Assembly: GCA_030220185.1 (NCBI GenBank)
Contig: JASPKZ010001602.1
Span: 256,001 to 320,000, forward strand
Length of the DNA: 64,000 bases
DNA from: Diploptera punctata
Lineage: Eukaryota > Arthropoda > Insecta > Blattodea > Blaberidae
Direction: 5' to 3'
The notes under the pieces: model-generated
The model's input: only the letters and a program-made list of their open reading frames with translations
Databases searched by the model: none
What the model was told of the DNA's origin: nothing
Translations under genes and position numbers: made by a program
Part shown: positions 32,101-42,905 of the stretch, one piece after another
Numbering within the stretch: the first letter of the stretch is position 1
Layout: each line of letters begins with the position of its first letter

Positions 32101-32210
32101 TTTATTTTTTGTTGCTCAGTGTAACTAGTCTTGATAATGATAGCGTCGCTATCGAAACGCGTTGACTAATTTAATATTTTAGTTTGCTGATTTGGGTTTT
32201 ATTGATTATG
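29170..32210. mobile_element. Large inverted-repeat (foldback) cluster with tandem expansion of one arm
   Basis: The outer ends share 'ttacactgagcaaca' (29169-29183) and its complement (32110-32124), with TA immediately outside CACTG at both. The dyad centre is near 31290 ('gttagaaatatttctaac'). The right arm spans about 31290-32124 and continues in altered form to 32210. The left arm has the same order but is about 1.2 kb longer because a 593-bp block is present three times. On the minus strand each copy encodes a short conserved-looking segment (GKWNPNMLADYCWTIKRD, then a K-Y-S-R-K-S end), truncated by a stop. A further partial copy lies at 33198-33830. Confidence 0.75.
29307..31083. repeat. 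593-bp tandem repeat, three copies
   Basis: 'aatttcaaacactttaatat' begins units at 29307, 29898 and 30491, spacings of 591 and 593 bp. Copies 2 and 3 differ by only a few bases (for example 'aatcgcc' against 'aatcacc'); copy 1 is more diverged. Each unit holds 'cgcgtttcgatagcgatgct', a small hairpin-rich motif. The two identical 94-codon + frames in copies 2 and 3 simply reflect the duplication. Confidence 0.92.
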
Positions 32211-32654
32211 TGTAATACGATTGTATTATCACTAAGAAGATCCTATGTATTAATATAGAACTAAAAAATAGTTTCTTAAAATTAATAAAATTGAGATACA
32301 ATATTTAAAAGTTCAGAAAAACGGTAAGGAGTCCATCACTTTTAGCACTATTAAATCCTGTACCACATTCTAAATATTTATGTGATGATAACCCACGTCA
32401 TTTGCATAACGGTATTGTCCACAGCTGTTCTAGGAGAGAGTAAAAATGGGTAAATCCTACTTTGTGACATAAATATATATTCTCGACTATTTCATAAACG
32501 AACACACCTATCAAACCATGGTATTATCCAAATCAAAGCAGATAAATCTATTTCGCAACCATCGTTAAACATAATTATACTATTGCTACCAGGAATTGTT
32601 GTATGTTAGTAATTACTTAACATGGTCATAATTGTAATGTTTCATTTGTTTCAG
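32211..32654. other. possible intron sequence upstream of the 32655 exon
   Basis: AT-rich without repeats that I recognise. It ends in a pyrimidine-rich 'tttcatttgtttcag', a good splice acceptor. Confidence 0.45.
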
Positions 32655-32844
32655 GGATATGGATGTGAATCTGATGGGTTGGGGCTGGATTTTCGACTTT
32701 CTAGCCACCAAATTGGCAACATGGGTCGCAGGTCTTTTCCGTGACAAAATTATTTATGATTTACAAAATAAGTATGATCTCTACATTTCTGATTTACTCG
32801 GTAACTACGATTTAGACGATATTCTTGAGGGAAGATTCAGATAA
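32655..32844 (+). CDS. Candidate 3'-terminal coding exon of a host gene
   Basis: Directly after a good splice acceptor ('tttgtttcag', AG at 32653-32654) the frame g|GAT ATG... is open for 63 codons to a TAA at 32842: DMDVNLMGWGWIFDFLATKL, then a Trp/Phe-rich amphipathic stretch and a polar end ISDLLGNYDLDDILEGRFR. An AATAAA lies 20 bp beyond the stop. Acceptor, open frame, stop and polyadenylation signal in this order, in a place free of transposon sequence, make it the best host exon in the window. The alternating hydrophobic and charged pattern would suit the C-terminal helix of a secreted lipid-binding protein of the takeout/JHBP/group-7-allergen type, but I do not recognise the family and this is a guess. 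Upstream exons were not located; they would lie to the left, beyond transposon-filled introns. Confidence 0.55.
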
Positions 32845-32863
32845 AAGTTGTACTTTAAAAGAA

Positions 32864-32869
32864 AATAAA
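32864..32869 (+). promoter_or_regulatory. Polyadenylation signal AATAAA
   Basis: Canonical AATAAA 20 bp after the stop codon of the candidate terminal exon, followed by 'actcaaaataattcc'. Confidence 0.55.
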
Positions 32870-33197
32870 TTACTCAAAATAATTCCATAGTGTCTTCAAT
32901 TTTATATTTAAGAATATTCAAATTGTTCTGTAAACATATTCCACTATATACAGAGAAAGTAGTATGCAAGTAATTTCTTGTAAGTATGGATTCGAAAATT
33001 AATATATTCTCTATTACGGACCATTGTTTCGAGAGCGATGGTATTCTAAATTTTCACAATACTTATGTATCAGAGGCAAGAATATCCCAGCACAAATTTA
33101 GCATGGAAATGAGGGCAGGCATTATTGGGGGCAAATTAATAGGTTTCTGCATTCTACAAGCTAATTATATGATACTAAATACAGTCACTTCCTTCGG

Positions 33198-33830
33198 AAC
33201 TAATTACACTGAGCAACAAAAAATAAAACTTTTTTGTCTCAGGAAAAAAAAAAGTAATTCTGATAGTATTTTTTCTCCTGAATTCAAATATGATATCGGT
33301 TTTTCTCCATCACGCAAGGTTTCAGAGAGACGGGAATTTATAATTTCAAAACTTTAATATTTTCTATGAGAGAGAAATAAGAAATTTTCGTCTAATAGAT
33401 GTGGATAATCGTGCTGCTCTTCCAATAAATACATTCGTAACTACACAATATTCGAACATTCGGACTCACCTAGGAAGTGAGAAATGACGATTTTCTGTTA
33501 TATTTCGCCTGTGGAGCATCCCTCTTGATGGTCCAACAATAATCGACCAGAATATTAGGATTCCATTTGCCTTGATATCTCTTTTCCATAGCTGAAACCT
33601 CCTGAGTTAGCGCATTTGGTTTTATTTTACAATGCACAAATGTAGGAAAAAACGTTTATTAAAAATAATTATTTAAATCCATTATTTGAAATTGAAATAA
33701 AAAAAATATGGGCGATGGAGAAATTCCGAATACATATTTGAAAACACGATAAAAACTGCATTAAGTACAACTACTGGTACTCATGAGAAAAAAATCATGT
33801 TGACCAGTGTTATCTGCCAATCTGGAGAAA
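33198..33830 (+). repeat. Partial copy of the foldback element's left arm
   Basis: Starts with the same 'ttacactgagcaaca' terminus after different flanking DNA ('cttcggaactaa'), then follows the arm sequence to the 'catgttgaccagtgttat' block. It has one insertion of about 65 bp relative to the other copies (about 33358-33432). It shows that the terminus is a true element boundary. Confidence 0.8.
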
Positions 33831-34794
33831 AAAAACTCTTATGATGGGAGCTAACAGATGTGTAAAACATTCACGAAGAAAAATCGGTTCATTTTCACCG
33901 AATTAACTAGTTACTTAATGAGCATTAGATTTATCAGGGTCAGTATTGTAACCTGCTCGATCTCCAAATCTTAATTCTTTACTTGGCTTCCAAGTGACGT
34001 TATGGAATATTACATATACATTCCTTTTATCCTTTCGAATTAAAGCTCTGAAATTATGAGTATTAATATGCTACATACATATAATATATATTATATTTAT
34101 ATATTTTTGGAGGTATTTAAATGCCCATGGCTGAAGCAATGACGATCAGGAATTTGCCAATAGCCAGGGCATTTAAAAACGATACGCGATTTCCTCATTT
34201 GTAGGGCGGAATGTTTACTGTGCAGTAGATTAATGTCATTCGGAACACTTGCTGTGAATAATACGACAAAGAGCTCACCATAGAAAATTGTTACCTAAAC
34301 AATAGAAATTTGTAGTGATGGTAAATAACAATAAGCCATAATTCAGAATAAATTAATTTTAGAACAAATTACAATAAGATTTTTGTTTTAATTACAATAC
34401 CCTCTGTACTTTTTCGAATATCTTCTGCACAATAGATTATCCTTTATATTGTGTTTTCACAATTTAAACTGCATGATGATGATTTCGGAATCAAAGATTA
34501 AATATATCAGGACATTTCAACGCCCAAACGGTCCCTGAACATCATCTGGTCATTATAATCACCAGTATCATATTCGCCATGTTAAGTATGAATGATTGTG
34601 AGTGGTGTGTTTCGTGTTCATGTTGTGTTGTCTCGGAGGATGTCCAGACATTGAGCTAATCACTCATTCGGGGAGGCCCTCCATGACCTTGTGTGGTCAA
34701 AGTATTGTGTGATCCATACTTTAAAATCCATCTCCCGCCCGATAGATGGTGCCACTGTAAGTCCCGAGCGGCATGATGCATGTAAAAGGTAGAA
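33831..34794. other. spacer with a SINE C scrap
   Basis: Mostly AT-rich. 34500-34575 resembles the middle of SINE C ('cccaaacggtccctgaac', 'atcatctggtcatt'). The more balanced sequence at 34560-34790 is unidentified. Confidence 0.45.
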
Positions 34795-36375
34795 TATAAA
34801 ATATTTATTTAGCTTGGTGGAGTTAAGGTCATGTGGCCTTCTCTTCCACTCACCAGGACAAGCATATGTTACATATAAATACAAAAAATTACAATAATAG
34901 TCATACTAAACAATTAATTATCTGTCAAATTGAGTAATAATGAAAATAATGTATAATAATACAATAAAATTAAATACAATTAAAATTTAATTAATGATAG
35001 AATGAATACAGAAAGGAATAACAGCTCGAATCTACTATACATAAAAAGAAAAGAAAGGAAAAAATACAAAGAAAGTAATAAACTATAATGAATTAATCTA
35101 TCACTTATTATACAAGGCATTAGGTAAATTTATTAAGAAATCTTAAAAGTATTTTTATTAAATAATGAAAAAAACAAATGATTAATTTTTAAAAAGTAAT
35201 ATTAGTGAGTTGTTTCTGTTAATAATTTTATTTTCAATTTGTTTATGAAAGATGGTAAAGTTTGGCAGTCTCTGACATAGGGTGGAAGGGAATTCCATGT
35301 TCTAGCAAGAGAAATTGTAAAAGATTTCGAATAATAGGTAGTATGATGAGGAGGGATATAAAGGACACTGTGCTCAAGGGATCGGGTATCTAATTTATGT
35401 GTATCAGAGAGTCTAGTGAAGCGGTGTGATAAATAATAAGGTAATGATGTGTGTAATATTTTATAGAGAAGGCATAGGGAATGGATGGTTCTACGATCTT
35501 GTAGACGAAGCCATGACAATTGTTCCAGGGATGGTGTAACGTGATCAAATCTGCGTATACCACAAATAAAACGTATGCAAGAATTATGAACACGTTGAAG
35601 TCTTTGGGTAAGAACAGTATTTAGGTCAGTAAAAAGAGTATCACAATAATCAAAATGGGGCATTGCAAGTGTTTCTACTAACATTTCCCTTAGAGCAAAC
35701 GGTAAACAATTTCTTATACGGTTTAATGAGTGTATTATTGAGAAGATAGTTTTGTAAATGTTATTTATTTGTTTATTCCAAATTAAATTGTTATCCATAA
35801 CTACTCCTAGATTTTTTACAGTCTGACTATAAGGAATTTGAACCCCATTAAGTGACACATGTAATATTGCATTTGTGTTAATTGAGGATAATAGTCTCTG
35901 ATGGCCCATAATGATTGCTTGTGACGTTCTAGGATTTAATTGAAGTCCATATTTCTCTGTTCATGCCGTTAGCGAGTCAAGGTCCTCATTAATTTTGATT
36001 ACCACGTCATTTAAAGAATATATGTCTGAGTGAAAGTAGATCTGCATGTCGTCCGCAAATAAATGATGTTTGCAATGTTTTAAGGAGTCAGATATGACAT
36101 TTATATAGATTGAAAAAATCAATGGGCCGAGCACCGAACCCTGTGGAACTCCAGCTTTACGGTAGGTCCAAGAAGAGCGAAGATAGTTTTGCAAATGTTA
36201 TTTGTTTGTTTATTCCAAATTAAATTTTTATCCATAAATCCTCCTAGATTTTTTACTGTCTCGCTATAAGGGATTTGAACCCCATTAAATGACACATGTA
36301 ATACTGTATTTGTGTTAATTGAGGATAATAGTCTCTGATGACCCATAATGATTGCTTGTGACTTACTATTATGGT
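34795..36375 (-). pseudogene. LINE family D (Jockey/CR1-type RT) 3' half with one premature stop and a duplicated segment
   Basis: On the minus strand 36194-35202 encodes the RT core: [31 protein letters not shown] (active site), then after a TGA at 35963-35961 (where Trp fits) the same frame runs on through NPRTSQAIIMGHQ, VKNLGVVMDNNLIW, and a C-terminal domain with RTWNSLPPYVRD. The 3' UTR reaches about 34800 ('agtggaagagaaggccacat'), a phrase shared with the LINE end at 60960-61020. Bases 36178-36360 repeat, out of order, the part at 35740-35922. Apart from that stop the ORF is clean, so inactivation may be recent. Confidence 0.85.
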
Positions 36376-36736
36376 GAGAGGTTAAGCCAAGTTACTGGAA
36401 AGGAAAAGAGAAAGAGATTACATCTATGTGTCATATGGTATATCAGCAGGAATTCAATATTAAATAGATTTGGCGCAGCTTATTATAGGATTTCATCAAC
36501 ATATTATTTGCATTCAAGTTATTTCTAAGTTGAATTGATTGGTGGGTGGATCATTAAAACACATGCATCAATCTTGTTGTAGTCATTCTGGAATATTCTA
36601 GTTATTGTGTTTTATTTTCACGAAATTTAGTTGAATCATGTTATTCTTATTATTCTTGCCTGTACAATAATTAAATTGCTAACTATGGAAATGGTCCAAA
36701 TATAATACATTTAGATTAAACATGCATTACAATATA
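36376..36736. other. no gene seen
   Basis: AT-rich spacer between the LINE and the Tigger-like element. Confidence 0.4.
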
Positions 36737-37702
36737 CAGTAAAACTTCCTCAAATCGGAATCGCATGGGACCAATTTATTTTTCCACATTAGACAAAATT
36801 CCGCATTATAAAAAACTAAAGCTTATTAATTATATTAGATTATGTAGTACCGTATATGTATTTTTACGTACCTTGGAATAATTGTAATTCCGCTGCCTTT
36901 GAACAGTGAAGTATAGTATGTATCAGCGACTTAGACGGTAACGGGCGAAAAACAGTCCCGTTTCGTCAGCGTTAAAAATACCTATTAGGAGCGTATCCTG
37001 AAATTAAAGTATGCAATTTCGGTTTCCGCTCACTAACTACACTTTCGTCCACATCCTTCGATCCCCCAAATTTCATTCCACACTACATAGTGTCGTCTTT
37101 TAAAACTGTCCAACCAACCTAAAGATGCCTTGAAATCGTTATTCCATTGGGGATTTAGCAACAGCTAGAGCTTGACTTAGAGAAATCAGTCCGGAAATTT
37201 TGAGATTTATCTACAATCACTTTCACCTTTTCGTTTAATGACAATGATACATACGTTTTAGCAATCTTTATTCCGTAAATTCGGAATGATGCCTGTGAAA
37301 AATCGGTCTCAGAACGAAAACTAATTTAAGGTTTTACGATGTAATGGTTATTTGTAAGATAGATATCTGTATTTCGCATAACGGGTGTGCAGTAAAATCG
37401 AAAGAAAATTTCAGGTACAGTTAGAATCTCTACTTCACCCGGCGGCAGAAATCATTCCTTATTATTTTTTTTAGCCTAACGGGAATTCAATGAAGTAAAA
37501 CTAATTTATTCTCTGTCTTTCCGCTTTATATTTTTTTTCTTGAATTGTGTGGTAATATCCTTCCGTTTCCGCGTTGGACAGATTCCGTTTTAAGCAAAAT
37601 AAATACACGTAAAAGTATTATTATTTCCCCGGGACCAATGAATTTGTTCATATTGAACAGATTTCCGCATTATTAACGTTCCGGATTAAACACGTTTTAC
37701 TG
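36737..37702 (-). pseudogene. pogo/Tigger-like DNA transposon, internally deleted, TA-flanked
   Basis: The ends read 'cagtaaaact' (36737) and 'gttttactg' (37694-37702), with TA outside both. Subterminal 'ccgcatta' motifs occur on both sides. The minus strand around 37160-36920 keeps part of the transposase: ASLGWLDSFKRRH and, after shifts, a FNADETGLFF-like segment with the first catalytic D. This matches the Tc5-type DNA-binding domain plus the start of the DDE domain. The rest is deleted. Confidence 0.75.
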
Positions 37703-38094
37703 TAGTACAATTAATAGGAGTACACTGTACATATTGATAAATGATAAATAAAGAGAATAAATTTATAAGTGTAAAAAACAAATATAAGTTTACCACTCTG
37801 GAAAAATGTTAAAAAGAACCAATCAAAGTGACAAAATATGTCCCATTAAACTATAAGAACAAAAAGTGAAATATCTTCCAGTAATACGTAAATATATATA
37901 GTTTCTGGAATTATTCAATTTTCTTTCTGGTGACTGGTCGTGACTACTTTGCTGTTCACTGCATGAATTATTCATTTATTAGTTGTCAAACTGTGTCCTA
38001 CGTTAAATATTATATGATCCAGAAATAAAACTTACATATTTATAAGGCCAATTAAGTAGGTACATTTAAGTGTTCCTGCTGCTATTAGCAGTCT
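37703..38094. other. no gene seen
   Basis: AT-rich spacer. Confidence 0.4.
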
Positions 38095-39118
38095 ACTAAC
38101 TAACTCACTGGCACTAATGAACCCATAGGTTCATGGCCGAGCGTACCTAAGCTCTTCATACACCCCTATCCTGAGATAATGTTTTACTATCATTCTCTGT
38201 ATAATCTACTTCCGTCAAATCGTGGTTAATGTTATTCACCAGCCTCATTCTTGGTCTATCAACTGGGCGTTTTCTTCTCTGTTATATTACAAGAAACTTC
38301 CGTGCATCTCTTTAATTTCGCATTCATGCCACATGTCTTCGCCATCACAGTCTACAAGACTTAACTGTTTTTATTTTATCTAGCTTCGTATAAAGACCAT
38401 GTAGCTTACTGCTATACAGTTTTCTCCATTCACCTGCCTGTTCATCTCTGTTTGGTCCAAAAATATTCCCAAGAACTTTGTTCTCAAATACTCGTAATTT
38501 TCGTTCCTCTCTTAAAATAAGAGTCCATGTTTCGCATCCATATAATATAACTAGGAGAATAACAGTTTTATATATTTTCAGTTTAACGTTTTTTGAAGGC
38601 ATTGGGATGACGTGTCCCTGTAATGCATAATAGCATGCATTTCCAGAATTCAGCCTGTGTTTAATTTATTTTTCATCTCATTCCTATTTGTTATTATTGT
38701 TCCTAGGTATTTGAATTCAGCCATTACTTCAAAATTTCACTCATTTGTAATTAGCTGTCAATTTTAAATATATAATATATTTCTGTGTATGAACATATAT
38801 TTAATTTTATTTATGTTAATTTCCAGTCCCAATTTCTATGTGTTACTCAATAGAATGTGCGTGTTGGCCTTTAGTAACTTTTCGCTATCGCCCAATAATA
38901 ATATAGGCCTATCATCAGCTTATTAATACCATTGAGTTGTACGCCTTCTTCATCCTCTAAAAATCTGACGGCATGCCCTAGTACAAAACTGAATAGTAGA
39001 GGAGATAGTGCATCTCCTTGCTATAACCCATATATGAATTTTAAAACAAACCGAAAACTGTTTGCCTACACGCATCCTACTCTGTGTGCTATTTAGACAC
39101 ATTCTTATAAGTCTAACG
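38095..39118 (-). pseudogene. RTE-like LINE, 3' third, reverse orientation, old
   Basis: Equivalent to about 10300-11320 of the intact element. Recognisable in element sense: the GDALSPLLF region (38990-39030), a deleted active-site area, KYLGTII, KNVKLKIYKTVILLVILYGC and the closing 'tcattagtgccagtgagtta'. It contains many indels and substitutions, including loss of the YADD codons. An 85-codon frame (38602-38345) is the longest surviving piece. Confidence 0.88.
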
Positions 39119-39119
39119 T

Positions 39120-39878
39120 ACTAACGTCTGGTGACGTATTCTGTGAGAATATATAAGTGTTATTTTATGATAACAGAATTTAAGTGATATATGCGAAATC
39201 CATTTTGTTTACTTTGACATTTGACCTTGAATACATTTTTCAGCACAAGTGGATCGATGGGAACTTTTGAAATTTCATTTGTAATGATGTAATTTTCTGT
39301 TCTAACCGAAATATTGTAAATCTTAACTTTTTCTGACAGGCCTCCCATGTGCCCTTATTAGGATTTATAATTTTTAAAAACGCGATAACTCATAAGTGAT
39401 TGTCGTAAGGGAAATATACATATATACACATATACGTTTTCTTTGTTGATATTCGCATAATCTGCAGATCAATGATAGACTATTGTTATGATACCACCAT
39501 TTAAAAGTTATATGGAAAATCCGATTGTTTGACATTTGATCTTGACTACATTTTTTAGAGATTTAATTTGTAGCGATGTAATTAAGATCTGTACTAATTT
39601 TCAGCTCTGTGCGAATTTTTAAGATTTTTTCTACACAAGAGATCGCAAGAATGCATATTAGTATTTATAATTTTTAAGATCACGCTACTTCACGAATGAT
39701 GGCTCGCAGGGAGATATTTTTTTTTGTTGAGAATCGCATAATCTGTATATCAATAATCAACTACTTTTATAATAACAAATGCGAAAATACGAACTATTGG
39801 ACATTTTAATAAAATTTTTAGTACAATTGGGATCGGTGGAGAGTTTTGACATTTATAATAAAATATTGTACTAAGGTA
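39120..39878. repeat. ~290-bp tandem repeat (satellite-like), first units
   Basis: Units align at 'gtaatgatgtaattttctgt' (39279), 'gtagcgatgtaattaagatc' (39569) and 'ataaaatattgtactaaggt' (39857): a spacing of about 288-290 bp with 25-35% divergence judged by eye. Shared blocks include 'tttgacatttgaccttgaat' / 'tttgacatttgatcttgact' and 'aggatttataatttttaaaa' / 'agtatttataatttttaaga'. The array continues after each insertion at 41885, 42474 and 44425. Confidence 0.7.
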
Positions 39879-41875
39879 CATTTATTACAAGGTAAAAGTA
39901 TACAAAATCTGTATCAGAATAGGCTAAATGAACAATTAATATTAGAACCTACTTCCGAAGAAATAAACCGAGAATGGGATAATATAAAAGAAAGCATTGA
40001 TAAAGCAGCATATGAGGCATTAGGAACAAAATATAAAATATATAAGAAGAAGGGTTTAAGAATATGGAATGAAGAATTAGAGAGGATAATAAAAGATAAA
40101 AAAAAGAGGCTTATCACAAATATTTACAAAATAGAACACCAGAATTAAGAGCTGAATACAAACATAAAAGTACAATAGCCAAAAGGGAATTTAAAAAAGC
40201 ACACAAAGTCAGTTGGGATAGATATATAAGCAGACTAGAATACGATATACATGGGCAGCAAAAAAATAGCCTATAAAGTAATGAAACATCTAAATAAACA
40301 ATAAAAAGATACAATACAGATCAACGTAATTGAGGAGAAACAATGGGAAGAACATTATAAAAAACTGTGGTATAATGAAAATAAAATAACTAAAGATAAC
40401 ATATATGAGTGTGAGATAGGAATAGATATGATAACAATGGAAGAATTAGAAGAAGTACTGAAAACAGCCAAGAACAGAAAGGCAGCTGGAATAGACGGAA
40501 TTAATATGGAATTAATAAAATATGGAGGATTTTTTTTAAACTGAGATTATTACATTTTTTAAATTTATGTTGGAAACAAGCAACACTACCAGAAACCTGG
40601 ACAACAGCAATAGTACAATCTATTTTTAAGAAAGGAGAACTTAACGACTGCAATAACTACAGAGGAATAAGTATTTTAACTGCAGGCTATAAAATATACT
40701 CAAGAATCTTAACATTTAGGTTAAAACAAATAGCAGAGGTAATGTTAACAGAAGAACAAAGTGGATTCAGACTACGGCGTTCATGTATGGATAATAATAT
40801 ATTTACGATAAAAGAATTTATAAACGAAAGAAGAGAATATAACAAGGAAACACACATAGCTTTTTTTGATTTTGTCAAGGCATTTGATAAAGTAGATACA
40901 GGAAAACTTTGGACAATTTTAAAAGAAAAAGGAATTCCGAAACACTTAATAGCAGCTATAAAGAGTTTGTACTGGAACACAAATTTTGTTGTAAAAACTA
41001 GAAATGAAGTAAGTAAAAATAAAATTCATACTAATCAAGGAGTTAAACAAGGATGCAGTATCTCTCCAGTTTTGTCTAACCTATACATCAATGGTATAAT
41101 AGAAAAATGGAACGAAAAAACAAATAAAGGAATAAAATTAGATAAAACACACTACTTGAAAATATTATTATACGCTGATGACCAGGTAATAATAGCAAAT
41201 ACGGGAGACAAACTTCAAAGGAATATTTTTAAACTACATAATATATGTGAACAATATAATCTCAAAATATCCATAGAAAAAAATAAGGTAATGGCATTCC
41301 AAGGGAAAAATCAAATCAGATCCAAAATAGTAATAGGTAACAAAATCATAGAACAGGTGAACCATCTCAATTATCTAGGATGTGACATTTCATTTAATTA
41401 TGATAATGATATAACTAATAAAATAGCAAAATTCCAGGGAATATGTGGTACGATAAAACGATCACTAAATAACAAAACAACAAGAGAGGCCCAATTGAAA
41501 TTTTACAAAATGTCGGCAGTACCGGTACTGTTCTATGGTTCACAAGCCTGGATACATAAAAAACAAGATCTAAGTAGGATAACGGCGGCAGAAATGAAAT
41601 TTTTGAGATCTGTTAAAGGGTGCACTAAGGAAGACAGAATCAAGAACACAGAAATAAGACAGGAACTTGAAATATTTGCAATAACTGATAAAATAGATAC
41701 ATACAGACAAAAATGGAAGCAACACATAGACAGAATGAATGAAGATAGATATCCAAATCAAATAACAAAATACAAACCTAAAGGCACCCGAGACACAGAA
41801 AGAGACCTAGAAAGAGATGGGCTGAAGTCGGAACGGGTCAACAGACCTAATCCGTGAATGCAGATGATGATGACG
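39879..41875 (+). mobile_element. FADDQ-type LINE, 5'-truncated, 9-bp TSD
   Basis: Direct repeats 'actaaggta' at 39870-39878 and 41876-41884 flank it. The 5' end is truncated within the endonuclease-RT linker; the 3' end is a short GAT/GAC triplet run without polyA. It sits in the satellite-like repeat. Confidence 0.8.
39900..41857 (+). pseudogene. Reverse transcriptase of FADDQ-type LINE (broken at its 5' side)
   Basis: 39846-40148 encodes the linker (PTSEEINREWDNIKESIDKA, RIWNEELERIIKDKKKRL). After frameshifts between 40140 and 40740 the RT continues in one 371-codon frame (40742-41857): EEQSGFRLRRSCMDN, FFDFVKAFDKVDT, NQGVKQGCSISPVLSN, active site LLYADDQVIIANT, the LNYLGCDISF block, AVPVLFYGSQAW, and a basic C-terminus with a KPKGTRDTERD tail. 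The protein copies the LINE RNA at nicked DNA. The RT palm is complete; stops lie only in the linker and finger region (40200-40700, for example near 40275 and 40300). Confidence 0.87.
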
Positions 41876-41884
41876 ACTAAGGTA

Positions 41885-42058
41885 TGTACCAAATTTTCAA
41901 TTCTATGCGATTTATTCCAATGTTTTAACTTTTTTGTGTATTTCACAAATTAGTTTATTCATTTTTTTAAAATTGTGATAGGCTATATAATGAATGATGA
42001 TTCGTAGGTAAGAAATTATGGACTGCATTTTTGTAGAGAATCGTATAAGCAACAATTT
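41885..42058. repeat. ~290-bp tandem repeat, continued
   Basis: Picks up the unit after the LINE ('tgtaccaaattttcaattct' aligning with 'tgtactaattttcagctctg' at 39588). It ends at the SINE B target site. Confidence 0.65.
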
Positions 42059-42458
42059 TTTTTATAGCCCATGTTTTCCCTTTACAGAGATTTAGGCGCT
42101 CTCCCCCTACAGGGAAGAATTTGAACCATACTAATTTAGTTACACTTGTTTTCTTATAGATGTCATTTTGAGTGGTACGTGGTCAGCGTTCCGCCTCATA
42201 CTGGCATCTACGAAACCAAGGTAGTACTAGGACGGGAAAATTCGGTAAATTTTGCTTAGAGGCCTTTTCATTCAGGCTTAAGGATTTTTTACGAGCCTGA
42301 AAATCTTCAGACTCGGGACCCACGGCTTAAAGTCCCTCCCGGAGGACTTGCTCCTTGGATTTTTCCGTCCTAAAAAATCCATCGACCCCGGCCGGGTTTG
42401 AACCCGCGATCCTCGGGACCAGAGGCAAGGAGCATAACCGCTAGTACACCGCGGCCGA
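42059..42458 (-). mobile_element. SINE family B, full length, 15-bp TSD
   Basis: Perfect direct repeats 'tataagcaacaattt' at 42044-42058 and 42459-42473. In SINE sense it starts 'cggccgcggtgtactagcgg' (A-box-like), has B-box 'gggttcaaacccg', and runs about 400 bp to 'gggctataaaaaaa'. The same family is at 1235-1930. Confidence 0.88.
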
Positions 42459-42473
42459 TATAAGCAACAATTT

Positions 42474-42618
42474 AAGGATGATAAATTATGTTTACGATAA
42501 CATAATTTAAGAGTTATACATGATTTTTTTTTAATTTGACTTCGAATAAAATTAGTATAATCGATAGGGATTATAACATTTGATTTGCAATATTGTGATT
42601 AAGGTATTTACATATTTC
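42474..42618. repeat. ~290-bp tandem repeat, continued
   Basis: The phrase 'aatattgtgattaaggtatt' (42590) is the unit position where the next LINE entered. Confidence 0.6.
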
Positions 42619-42905
42619 TTATTTCCCTCTTAACAATAGCTCTACAGCGTTTGAATTCTATTTCATTTTCTACTTTCTTTGTGTTCAAATATTTTTTATA
42701 AGCTGCATTTTTTTTTCTTCAATCAATTGTTTTATTTGATCATCCCAGATTTTTAGAGTTCTATTTCTTCTTTGTTGTATATTTACTTTTCCTAAAGTTT
42801 CATTAGCTGCATTTTGAATTATAGTTTTAATGTTTTTCCATTCTTCTTCGACATCATTACTTTCTGGAGTTGTAGCCATATATTGCTGAATTCTTCTCGA
42901 ATATA
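42619..42905 (-). pseudogene. Inverted 5' segment of the LINE (endonuclease-RT linker)
   Basis: Minus strand: TPESNDVEEEWKNIKTIIQN, LKIWDDQIKQLIEEKKMQ, then after a shift KRCRAIVKREIR. It is collinear with the linker at 39930-40200 on the plus strand of the sister LINE (SEEINREWDNIK, RIWNEELERIIKDKK, TIAKREFKK). Roughly 80 codons that should follow are absent at the junction. Confidence 0.82.

Noticed and set aside
32986..33357. 123-codon ORF next to the candidate host exon
   Set aside because: Its second half is the foldback element terminus and its first half shows no domain; lies after the polyadenylation signal.
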